Assembly: GCA_034926415.1 (NCBI GenBank)
Contig: JAYFRC010000046.1
Span: 1 to 23,317, forward strand
DNA length: 23,317 bases
DNA from: JAYFRC01 sp034926415
GTDB lineage: Bacteria > Bacillota > Clostridia > Oscillospirales > Oscillospiraceae
Direction: 5' to 3'
This document shows, piece by piece, positions 7,479-14,705 of this stretch. Positions within the stretch are counted from its first letter, which is position 1; the number at the start of each line of letters is the position of its first letter. The position numbers and the translations under genes were made by a program. The notes beneath the pieces are model-generated. The model saw only the letters and a list, made by a program, of their open reading frames with translations, was not told where the DNA came from and did not search any database.

Positions 7479-7700
7479 GTGAGCGAGATTAACATTGAAA
7501 AATGGTCCACCCTCAAGGAAGTGCAAGAGTATCTCGGCGTTGGGCGAGAAACCATTCTGCAATGGATCGCGAAAAGAAATATGCCCGCCTACAAAGTAGG
7601 CAGGCTGTGGAAGTTCAAATTGTCCGAAGTTGACGACTGGATACGATCCGGCGGCGCGGCTGATAATTTAGAGGCATCCGAGGAACCGGAAACGAAGTGA
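7479..7700 (+). CDS. Excisionase-type helix-turn-helix protein (HTH_17)
   Basis: This is a 73-aa protein (MSEINIEKWSTLKEVQEYLGV...). It has the classic excisionase/MerR-like HTH pattern: WSTLKEVQEYLGVGRETILQWI, then MPAYKVGRLWKFKLSEVDDWI. I chose the GTG at 7479 because GGAGG ends 8 nt upstream; ATG codons at 7401 and 7464 in the same frame have no good site. It is the first gene after the promoter at 7353-7381 and precedes the restriction-modification genes, a common arrangement in which a small HTH protein may control the methylase and nuclease genes. The palindrome at 7759-7774 is a candidate binding site. A role as an excisionase cannot be excluded. Confidence 0.85.
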   Translation: MSEINIEKWSTLKEVQEYLGVGRETILQWIAKRNMPAYKVGRLWKFKLSEVDDWIRSGGAADNLEASEEPETK

Positions 7701-7758
7701 ATCCGTTTTATTGGACAACATTTATGATTAAATTGTAGTGGATACATGGAGTGAATGA

Positions 7759-7774
7759 TATGATGGTAATCATA
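7759..7774. promoter_or_regulatory. Candidate operator palindrome before the restriction-modification genes
   Basis: TATGAT-GGTA-ATCATA is a perfect 6+6 palindrome located 24 nt upstream of the methyltransferase subunit start. A further TATGATTA half-site lies at 7723-7730. The palindrome overlaps the start of a 13-codon frame (7760-7801, ATGATGGTA... to TGA) whose stop overlaps the GTG start of the next gene. Control by the HTH protein is inferred only. Confidence 0.35.
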
Positions 7775-7797
7775 CCCAATAAGGTGGGTGAGGCAGA

Positions 7798-8733
7798 GTG
7801 ATACAGCTTACCGGATATCCTGTTGAACCGGTTTTGAAAATTTTATTAGAGGACAAAACCACAAAGCAGAATATTATCTTTGCCACGGACACCTATACAG
7901 AGAATAACCCGCGATGCACCGCAAAAAGCGCCATGACAGCGGGACTGCTGCTTGGCTTTCAAGCCTGTCCTATCCAGCCAAGAGTGGCAAAAGCGACGGA
8001 GGATCAGCAGGACCGCACCAGAAAAAAAGCGGAGGTATTCACGCCATCGTGGATTTGTGCCCTGATGAACAACCACTGCGATGACGAGTGGTTTGGCAGG
8101 CAGAATGTGTTCAACACACTGGATGGGCAAGAGTGGCAGGTCAGTGAAGGGAAAATCCTGTTTAACGAGGGAAAAGGCCAGACATGGAAAGACTATGTGG
8201 ATTCACGGCGTATTGAAATTACCTGCGGAGAAGCGCCGTATATCGTTTCGCGATACGACACGACCAGCGGCGAGCGCATTGAAATCAAGAACCGAATCGG
8301 CATTCTGGATCGCAAGCTGCGTGTAGTAAACGAGAACGCAGCAGACGAAACAGAATGGATTAAATGGGCGATCCGCGCATACCAGAGCGTCTATGGATAT
8401 GAGTATCTGGGCGACAATTTGTTGATTGCACGGATCAATCTGCTGGAGACCTTTGTGGACTACACGGAAGACCGCTGGAACAGGAAACCGACCATCCTGG
8501 AACTGCGAAAGATCGCAAATATTATCAGTTGGAATTTTTGGCAGATGGACGGTATATCTGACACGATCCCCTACGGCGTCCCGAAACAGAAAAATGAACA
8601 GCTCAGTTTGTTTGATTTCACTGTGGACGCTCCAAAAGAAGAAGTGAACGAAACACCAGTGTGCCGGATTTTCGACTGGCGAAAAGACCGGTCAATTCCA
8701 TACACAGACGTGAAGCGAGGGAATGAAGAATGA
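7798..8733 (+). CDS. Restriction-modification methyltransferase subunit (motifs X and I half)
   Basis: This 311-aa protein matches the family often called restriction endonuclease subunit M. It begins MIQLTGYPVEPVLKILLEDKTTKQNIIFATDTY, has the motif X-like AEVFTPSWICALMNNH (about 78-93) and a motif I-like segment ITCGEAPYIVSRYD (about 140-153), where S-adenosylmethionine would bind. No NPPY catalytic motif is present; it is in the next gene. The start is a GTG with AAGGTGGG upstream, and its first bases overlap the stop of a 13-codon frame. The stop overlaps the next start as ATGA. Composition is balanced (29 G+C of 60 in line 8281-8340). Together with the next protein it would form one adenine methyltransferase. 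Confidence 0.82.
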   Translation: MIQLTGYPVEPVLKILLEDKTTKQNIIFATDTYTENNPRCTAKSAMTAGLLLGFQACPIQPRVAKATEDQQDRTRKKAEVFTPSWICALMNNHCDDEWFGRQNVFNTLDGQEWQVSEGKILFNEGKGQTWKDYVDSRRIEITCGEAPYIVSRYDTTSGERIEIKNRIGILDRKLRVVNENAADETEWIKWAIRAYQSVYGYEYLGDNLLIARINLLETFVDYTEDRWNRKPTILELRKIANIISWNFWQMDGISDTIPYGVPKQKNEQLSLFDFTVDAPKEEVNETPVCRIFDWRKDRSIPYTDVKRGNEE

Positions 8734-9779
8734 AATTTGACTTTTGTATCGGAAATCCGCCTTATCAAGAAGAAGCGTCAGGAGCAAGTACCAGTGATAA
8801 ACCAGTGTACAATATATTTATGGAAGCTGCATATTCTGTGGCGGATAGGGTGGAACTAATCTCGCCAGCCCGCTTTCTCTTTAACGCCGGTGCAACGCCC
8901 TCAGCTTGGAATAACAAAATGTTATCGGACAAGCATTTGAAGGTTCAAATGTACGAAGGTAATAGCCAAAAAGTCTTCCCGTCTGTGCTAATCCCAGGCG
9001 GCGTGGCTGTAACATATCGTGATTCACAAGCAGATTATGGTATTATTGACACATTCACACCTTTTGAAGAATTAAATTCGATTTTGAATAAAATAAGAAA
9101 ATATCCTAGGTTTGAGGGTATGAATAGCATTGTTATATCGCGAACATCATATCGCCTCACAGAGAAAATGCATCAGGATTACCCAGATGCAATACAGCAG
9201 CTTAGCAATGGTCATGCATATGATATGTCAACAAATATCTTCAGGCTTTTACCAAATGTTTTTTATGATACTATGCCCAACGATGGTAATAGCTACATTC
9301 AGATTATAGGGCGCGAAGGCAACATGCGATGTTACAAGTACATCAGGCGGGAATATGTCAATACTGTTTGCAATTTGGATAAATATAAGGTATATATCTC
9401 TAAAGCGGATGGTGCCGCAGGAACCCTTGGGCATCCAATTCCTGCAAGGATAATTGGAAAAACTGAAATTGCAAAACCGATGGTTGGTTTTACTGAATCG
9501 TTCATTGGGATTGGATTGTTTAACACAGAGGTGGAGGCAAGCTCCGCCCAAAAGTACATTTGTAGTCGTTTCGCCCGCGTATTGCTTGGAGTTTTAAAAA
9601 CTACGCAGGATATTACGCCCGAAAAATGGAAGTGGGTGCCCCTTCAAGATTTTACATACCAATCCGATATTGACTGGTCTGCATCTGTTTCCGCAATTGA
9701 CCAGCAACTCTATAAAAAATACGGTCTCACAGGAGAAGAAATCAACTTCATCGAAACTTATGTAAAGGAGATGGCATAA
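8730..9779 (+). CDS. Eco57I-type adenine methyltransferase, NPPY subunit with target recognition region
   Basis: This 349-aa protein opens at once with the catalytic motif IV, FCIGNPPYQEE (N9-P-P-Y12), typical of Eco57I-like N6-adenine methyltransferases. The following region (VELISPARFLFNAG, VFPSVLIPGGVAVTY) matches motifs V-VIII of that family. The C-terminal two thirds, including SYIQIIGREGNMRCYKYI and KADGAAGTLGHP, resembles a target recognition domain. No S-adenosylmethionine-binding motif I is visible, so it needs the upstream subunit or the helicase C-terminus. It overlaps its upstream neighbour by ATGA and its stop directly abuts the helicase gene. It is strikingly AT-rich (15 G+C of 60 in line 9061-9120) compared with both neighbours, which suggests replacement of the specificity part by recombination. 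Confidence 0.88.
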   Translation: MKFDFCIGNPPYQEEASGASTSDKPVYNIFMEAAYSVADRVELISPARFLFNAGATPSAWNNKMLSDKHLKVQMYEGNSQKVFPSVLIPGGVAVTYRDSQADYGIIDTFTPFEELNSILNKIRKYPRFEGMNSIVISRTSYRLTEKMHQDYPDAIQQLSNGHAYDMSTNIFRLLPNVFYDTMPNDGNSYIQIIGREGNMRCYKYIRREYVNTVCNLDKYKVYISKADGAAGTLGHPIPARIIGKTEIAKPMVGFTESFIGIGLFNTEVEASSAQKYICSRFARVLLGVLKTTQDITPEKWKWVPLQDFTYQSDIDWSASVSAIDQQLYKKYGLTGEEINFIETYVKEMA

Positions 9780-12700
9780 ATGGCTAAGCTACCAGTAAAA
9801 ACAACAAAAGCGGTTGTTCCGATGATCTATGCTTATGCCACTCCCGAGATCAAGCGGCATGTCGGCTGGTCAAAGATTGGATACACCGAGCAGGACGTGG
9901 AAACGCGTATCCAACAGCAGACGCATACTGCAGATATCAGATTTGACATTCTTTGGAAAGGCACCGCCATATATGATGACGGTTCCGGAGACGTGTTCAC
10001 CGACAAGGATTTTCATGTATATCTGCGGAAAAACGGAGTTGAAAACACACCGAGTACAGAGTGGTTCCATATAGGCGGGGATGATTCCCGGAAGAAATTT
10101 TACGAATTCAAAGCGGATCGTGGCATTCTGAAAGCTATCGGCACCGCCGTCCCCTACAAACTGCGTGATGAGCAGTACAAGTTTGTGGAAGACACAAAAA
10201 AATATTGCGAGTCACATGAAAACGGTGAAGTCCTTTGGAACGCAAAGCCTCGCTTCGGCAAAACGCTTTCCGTATACGATTTCTGCAAACAGGTCGGAGC
10301 GCGGAGCGTCCTGATTGTCACAAACAGGCCCGCCATTGCAAACTCCTGGTATTCAGACTATGTGAAGTTCCTTGGCGACGAGTCTGGCTATCGGTTTATC
10401 AGCACAACGGATTCCCTCAAGGGAAAGCCATTTGTTCTCACCCATGATGAATATCTGCGGAGCAACACCGATGATATGAAGGGTTACATCGAATTTGTAA
10501 GCCTACAGGATCTTAAGGGGTCAATCTATTTCGGTTCTGGCCGGCATCTTACTGACAAACTCAAAGAAGTGCAGGATAACGATTGGGATGTGTTGGTCAT
10601 AGATGAAGCACATGAAGGCGTAGACACCTATAAGACCGACGTGGCGTTTGATCACATTAAACGCAAATTTACACTGCACCTTTCCGGTACACCTTTCAAG
10701 GCATTGGCCAAAAACAAGTTTGAAGATCAGGCTATCTTCAGCTGGACGTATGCCGACGAGCAGGCGAAAAAGCGCGATTGGGACAGCTCCAGTGAAGAAG
10801 AAAATCCCTATGAGGACCTCCCAAAGCTCAATTTGTTTACATACCAGATGTCCGAGATCATCAGGGATGAAATTGAGCAGGGCGTTGAGATTAACGGTGA
10901 AACGAAAGAATACGCCTTCAACTTGAATGATTTTTTTGAGACCAAGAACGGAAAGCTTGTCCATGAAAGTGCCGTCGATAAATTCCTCGATGCACTTACA
11001 ACGCAGACAAAATTCCCATTCTCCACCGAGGAACTGCGCAATGAGCTGAAGCACACCTTCTGGTTGCTTAACCGCGTAGACAGTGTAGAAGCGCTGGCGG
11101 AAAAGCTAAATAATCATGAGGTGTTTAAGAAATACAAAATCGTTTTGGCAGCCGGTGACGGCAAGAGGGACGACGCCGATGAAACAGCGAAGTCCTTTGA
11201 CCGGGTAACAGAGGCAATCAAAAACAACGATAAAACCATCACGCTTTCTGTCGGGCAGCTCACCACCGGCGTCACAATCCCCGAATGGACTGCCGTACTG
11301 ATGCTCAGTAACGTCAAGAGCCCCGCACTCTATATGCAGGCAGCGTTCCGTGCGCAGAACCCGTGCATGTTCTCTGATGGCAAGCACTTCTATCGCAAGG
11401 AAAATGCGTATGTATTCGACTTTGACCCGGCACGGACGCTGACTATCTTCGAGGAATTCGCAAACGATCTCTCCTCCAATACCACAAATGGGCGCGGCGA
11501 CAGCGAGACAAGGAAAGAAAATGTCCGCACACTGCTAAACTTCTTCCCAGTGCTTGGCGAGGATGAGAATGGTGAAATGATTGAGCTGGATGCGGAGAAA
11601 GTTCTCTCCATCCCCCGGAAAATAAAGTCGCAGGAAGTTGTCAAGCGCGGCTTCATGAGCAACTACCTTTTCCAGAACATTTCAAACATTTTCGGCGCAC
11701 CGCAGGAAGTCATTGATATCATTTCAAACTTCACTCCTGTTCAGGAGTCGAAAAATCCGGTCAATGTAACGCCTGAAACCGCTGAGGAACTCTCAATCGA
11801 CGAAAATGGCGATGTTAATCTGGACGATGACTACGTCATCGGCGTTTCCTCCGAAATATTCGGTGATAAGATTTACGGTACCATTGAAGGTGAAATACAG
11901 AAAGCCGTCAATAGCGCGCACGCCGCAGACAGCGAAGAAGCTGGTCGGAGCAGCATTGACCAGTTCAAGAATGCGTTCAAGGCACAGACGGTCAAAGGTA
12001 TCGTGGATATTGCAAAGGAGCACTATGCTGATGACATCCGCGCTTCCGATAAGAAGCAGATCGAGCGCGATTTGAACGGCAGATCCGAAAAAGTCATTGA
12101 TAGGGTGTTCAGTGATTATGAGATCCAGCGCCGCATTATTGAAAAGGAGCACCGCGAAGCACTGGATAACCGCAATGAAAATACGAGCGTGGAGGATGTC
12201 CAGCGGGAGTTCGAGCAGCGGCAGAAAGACGCGACCGTCAAGTTGCAAGAAGAACTGTCGACCACAATTAATGACTTTGTAAAAGAAGCCAGCGAGGATG
12301 TTGTCCGCACTGTCGAGACCAAGGTTAAAGAGCGTGAAAAGGACAGCATCGAGGATAGAATCCGCGATCACCTCCGTGGCTTCTCACGCACAATCCCATC
12401 GTTTCTGATGGCGTATGGAGATAACACCGTTACGTTGGCGACATTTGACTCCGTGATTCCCAATCAGGTGTTCATAGAGGTTACCAGCATTACGCTGGAT
12501 CAGTTCCGATTCCTGCGTGACGGAGGCAAGTATAAAGATCCGTCAACGGGCGAAGAAAAAGAATTCCGTGGCAACCTTTTCGACTCTGTCGTGTTCGATG
12601 ATTCTGTTAAGGAGTTTCTGCGCCTGAAAAAGAAGCTGGCTGATTACTTCGACGAGAAGAGCATTGAAGATATTTTCGATTACATCCCACCGCAGAAAAC

Positions 12701-13160
12701 AAACCAAATATTCACACCGAAGGTCATGGTAAAAAAGATGGTGGATATGCTGGAGGCAGAGAACCCCGGATGCTTTGATATGCCGGAAAAAACCTTCATC
12801 GACCTCTACATGAAATCCGGCCTTTATATCACAGAAATTGTGAAGCGGCTTTATCAAAGCGATGAAATGAAGCGCCTGTTCCCTGATAAGGAAGAGCGAC
12901 TGAAGCACATCTTCGAGAAACAGGTTTATGGCCTTGCACCAACTGAAATCATTTATAAAATTTCCACAAACTATATCCTGGGCTTTGATGATGAAATTGC
13001 AATTACAAAGCACAATTTCCGTCAAGCTGACGCGCTACCTGCGGCAAAGGAAGGCAATCTGGGGCATTTTTTGGATGAACTCTTTGGCGAAGACGCACCC
13101 ACTGACAGCATTAAGAAAGTTCAGGGAGTAAAAAAGCTTTCCGGCTACCACGGTCGGTAA
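9780..13160 (+). CDS. GIY-YIG/DEAD-helicase restriction protein with C-terminal methyltransferase-like domain
   Basis: This is a 1126-aa multidomain protein. Residues ~10-100 form a T5orf172-like GIY-YIG domain (MIYAYATPE, GWSKIGYTEQDVETRIQQQ, TEWFHIGG). A superfamily 2 helicase follows: Walker A-like NAKPRFGKT (~154-162), DEAH box VLVIDEAHEG (~272-281), LSGTPF (~302), TTGVTIPEW (~496-504) and QAAFRAQNP (~520-528). A long charged helical part spans ~700-900. The C-terminus (~966-1126) has NQIFTPKVMVKKMVDML and FIDLYMKSGLYITEIV, which look like methyltransferase motifs X and I, but no NPPY. It most likely is the restriction and translocation subunit acting with the two upstream proteins. It starts 0 nt after the methylase stop. 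Its stop codon lies inside a minus-strand terminator. Confidence 0.85.
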   Translation: MAKLPVKTTKAVVPMIYAYATPEIKRHVGWSKIGYTEQDVETRIQQQTHTADIRFDILWKGTAIYDDGSGDVFTDKDFHVYLRKNGVENTPSTEWFHIGGDDSRKKFYEFKADRGILKAIGTAVPYKLRDEQYKFVEDTKKYCESHENGEVLWNAKPRFGKTLSVYDFCKQVGARSVLIVTNRPAIANSWYSDYVKFLGDESGYRFISTTDSLKGKPFVLTHDEYLRSNTDDMKGYIEFVSLQDLKGSIYFGSGRHLTDKLKEVQDNDWDVLVIDEAHEGVDTYKTDVAFDHIKRKFTLHLSGTPFKALAKNKFEDQAIFSWTYADEQAKKRDWDSSSEEENPYEDLPKLNLFTYQMSEIIRDEIEQGVEINGETKEYAFNLNDFFETKNGKLVHESAVDKFLDALTTQTKFPFSTEELRNELKHTFWLLNRVDSVEALAEKLNNHEVFKKYKIVLAAGDGKRDDADETAKSFDRVTEAIKNNDKTITLSVGQLTTGVTIPEWTAVLMLSNVKSPALYMQAAFRAQNPCMFSDGKHFYRKENAYVFDFDPARTLTIFEEFANDLSSNTTNGRGDSETRKENVRTLLNFFPVLGEDENGEMIELDAEKVLSIPRKIKSQEVVKRGFMSNYLFQNISNIFGAPQEVIDIISNFTPVQESKNPVNVTPETAEELSIDENGDVNLDDDYVIGVSSEIFGDKIYGTIEGEIQKAVNSAHAADSEEAGRSSIDQFKNAFKAQTVKGIVDIAKEHYADDIRASDKKQIERDLNGRSEKVIDRVFSDYEIQRRIIEKEHREALDNRNENTSVEDVQREFEQRQKDATVKLQEELSTTINDFVKEASEDVVRTVETKVKEREKDSIEDRIRDHLRGFSRTIPSFLMAYGDNTVTLATFDSVIPNQVFIEVTSITLDQFRFLRDGGKYKDPSTGEEKEFRGNLFDSVVFDDSVKEFLRLKKKLADYFDEKSIEDIFDYIPPQKTNQIFTPKVMVKKMVDMLEAENPGCFDMPEKTFIDLYMKSGLYITEIVKRLYQSDEMKRLFPDKEERLKHIFEKQVYGLAPTEIIYKISTNYILGFDDEIAITKHNFRQADALPAAKEGNLGHFLDELFGEDAPTDSIKKVQGVKKLSGYHGR

Positions 13161-13168
13161 CCGGAAAG
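13130..13168 (-). terminator. Intrinsic terminator of the sigma-like gene, overlapping the helicase gene end
   Basis: Arms CTTTCCGG and CCGGAAAG, extended by TACC/GGTA with one mismatch, form a long hairpin. On the minus strand it is followed by CTTTTTT. It terminates the minus-strand sigma-like gene (stop at 13183). The plus-strand helicase stop codon (13158-13160) lies within it. No T-run follows on the plus strand, so it is probably one-directional. Confidence 0.8.
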
Positions 13169-13182
13169 TCGCTGAAATGGGT

Positions 13183-13686
13183 TTAGAAGGTATCACCGTA
13201 TTCCTCACGGAGTTGGGCTTCGGCTTTCTTGATCCGGTAAAGGAAGGTTGTGCGCGGGACGCCGATGATATCGGCGATGTCGCTGTCGGAACGACCGTCA
13301 AGGCGGAGCTCTCCGATTTGACGGGCTTCCGGCATAAGCTCGTCCAGGCGCTTGAGCAATTGCTCAAAAACGATGCGGTCAGTTACGATGCAATCGAGGT
13401 TGGCGGACTCGTCCTCATGGGTGTCGCCCATAACCTCCTGCTCGTACTCGAGGGATAAGTTGTCCCCGGCAGTGCGGTACTTGCAGACGGCGCAGTCGCC
13501 GGTGCAAAGCCACCACCGGGTACCCGGGCAAGAACACGTGCCATGGCGATGGGCCTTGCGAAAGGTGTTCCAGATTGGTCTGTAGTACTCGTTGTAGACT
13601 TCATCACTGACGGGAATGCGCTGCTTGGTGGCGGGATTGTAGATGTAGTGCTCTCGGATTTGCTGCTGGTTTTCATTTGTTGACAT
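13183..13686 (-). CDS. Sigma-70 region 4-like transcription regulator of the element
   Basis: This 167-aa protein has a C-terminal HTH resembling sigma-70 region 4 (IGELRLDGRSDSDIADIIG, then PRTTFLYRIKKAEAQLREE). The middle holds a cysteine cluster (C51, C53, C61, C65, C68) that could bind zinc. Region 2 is absent, so it is not a full sigma factor; similar proteins in clostridial prophages and integrative elements are thought to direct transcription of the element's genes. The start ATG at 13686 follows AGGAGG. That SD sequence is part of one arm of a hairpin in a leader containing four alternating CCTGTGA/TCACAGG arms. The gene is the nearest minus-strand gene upstream of the replication operon, with the restriction cassette lying between them. 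Confidence 0.78.
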   Translation of the reverse strand: MSTNENQQQIREHYIYNPATKQRIPVSDEVYNEYYRPIWNTFRKAHRHGTCSCPGTRWWLCTGDCAVCKYRTAGDNLSLEYEQEVMGDTHEDESANLDCIVTDRIVFEQLLKRLDELMPEARQIGELRLDGRSDSDIADIIGVPRTTFLYRIKKAEAQLREEYGDTF

Positions 13687-13696
13687 GGGATTTCCT

Positions 13697-13723
13697 CCTG
13701 TGATTTTTGTTAAGGATCACAGG
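13697..13723 (-). promoter_or_regulatory. SD-sequestering hairpin in the sigma-like gene leader
   Basis: On the minus strand, CCTGTGAT (rc of 13716-13723) pairs perfectly with ATCACAGG (rc of 13697-13704) over an 11-nt loop. The 3' arm runs into AGGAGG, the ribosome binding site of the sigma-like gene, so the hairpin could reduce translation. Confidence 0.5.
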
Positions 13724-13727
13724 AAGG

Positions 13728-13756
13728 AAAAAGCCCCTGTGATCTCTCACAGGAGC
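13728..13756 (-). terminator. Leader terminator/attenuator upstream of the sigma-like gene
   Basis: On the minus strand GCTCCTGTGA, a GAGA tetraloop and TCACAGGGGC form a 10-bp stem followed by TTTTT. It lies before the sigma-like gene, not after a visible gene, so it would act as an attenuator in its leader. Its 3' arm can alternatively pair with the next CCTGTGAT arm (rc of 13716-13723). Confidence 0.6.
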
Positions 13757-13796
13757 TATCCAATAGTTAGCAAGGTTGTCGCGCTATGGGTAGCAG

Positions 13797-13820
13797 CGAT
13801 AGTAACGATAGTAACGATAT
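13797..13820 (+). repeat. Tandem 9-bp repeat CGATAGTAA upstream of the defence-like operon
   Basis: CGATAGTAA occurs twice in tandem (13797-13805, 13806-13814), followed by a partial CGATATTAG. It lies between the two divergent leaders, 23 nt before the first gene's start, and could be an operator or part of the promoter region. Confidence 0.4.
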
Positions 13821-13842
13821 TAGTTTTGAAGGAGGAGCGCCA

Positions 13843-14689
13843 ATGTTCAACCAGAGCATTCCATATTTATGCGGCGGAGTCTTTTTGACCCGTCTTATGA
13901 AAGCACGTCCGTCAAGGAACGGTGTGCGCGAGCACTACATGGGCGACCACGACGGTCTTTCCGACCCCGAAACCATGCTGGCGTTCATAAAAGCCACAAG
14001 CCCCGACTTCACCGTGCCCGCCGGTAATACGTTTAAGGAAAACACCTCGTCATATAAGAACTGCCGGAAAAACTGTGGTATCTACTTACCGTTTGCTGCT
14101 GATTCGGCAGAGGTACGCGCTTTTGATGAATGCGTCCGAAATGATTACATGAAGGCACTCACGCGCATGGTTTCATTCACCGATGATTTCCTTGAGGTAG
14201 GAACAGCGACAAAAAAAGACGAGTACCTTGTTAAGGAGCTCGTCGAGATAATCAGAGATGATAAAGAAATACCGGTAGCAGCCGGGTTCTACATAAACGA
14301 AGATGGCTCGCCGTCTACAAAGGCACAACTTTTGACGGTCACATCTGTTTGCTTTCAAGCATTTCTCGTCGGAGTCTGGCACTACATCCTGATGAACCGC
14401 CCTGATAACCTTCCCGGTCGTAGCACAATACAGAGCTGGACCCCTACGTATTCCGGGATATGCGTAGAGCGAGTTTATCCAGCTGACGCTTTAAGCATGG
14501 CCGAAGAATCTCACGAGCCGGATGAGACGATAATCGAGATTTATGAAGAAGCTGGTACACGCGGGGACGACTCCAAAACCAGAGAAACAACACCGCCGCC
14601 TAAAAGCCAGATCGTGTTCCAGCAGTTTGGTAATAATGGCACTCAAATCGGTAACGTCGGAACACTAATCATTAATCCCAAAAAGGACT
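13843..14689 (+). CDS. Unrecognised protein with C-terminal amyloid-like QIGN motif (defence-like operon gene 1)
   Basis: This is a 282-aa protein (stop codon ends at 14691). The ATG at 13843 has GAAGGAGG 8 nt upstream; an upstream ATG at 13786 would add a serine/aspartate repeat peptide and lacks a site. Residues ~1-225 form a globular domain without a named family that I can assign; visible blocks are CRKNCGIYLPFAAD, ALTRMVSFTDDFLE, INEDGSPSTKAQLL and FLVGVWHYILMNRPDN. A charged Thr/Pro linker (~235-255) leads to the motif FQQFGNNGTQIGNVGT (259-274) at the very C-terminus. The same motif occurs near the N-terminus of the next protein. Such paired motifs are typical of bacterial amyloid-signalling sequences, resembling the RHIM core (Q-I-G). 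I infer that it is either a receptor or an effector nucleating its neighbour. Confidence 0.8.
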
Positions 14690-14705
14690 AAGCGAGTGAT
14701 GACAC

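Noticed and set aside
13786..13842. Starting operon gene 1 at the upstream ATG
   Set aside because: It would add a low-complexity peptide encoded by the 9-bp repeats and has no ribosome site, while ATG 13843 has a strong one.
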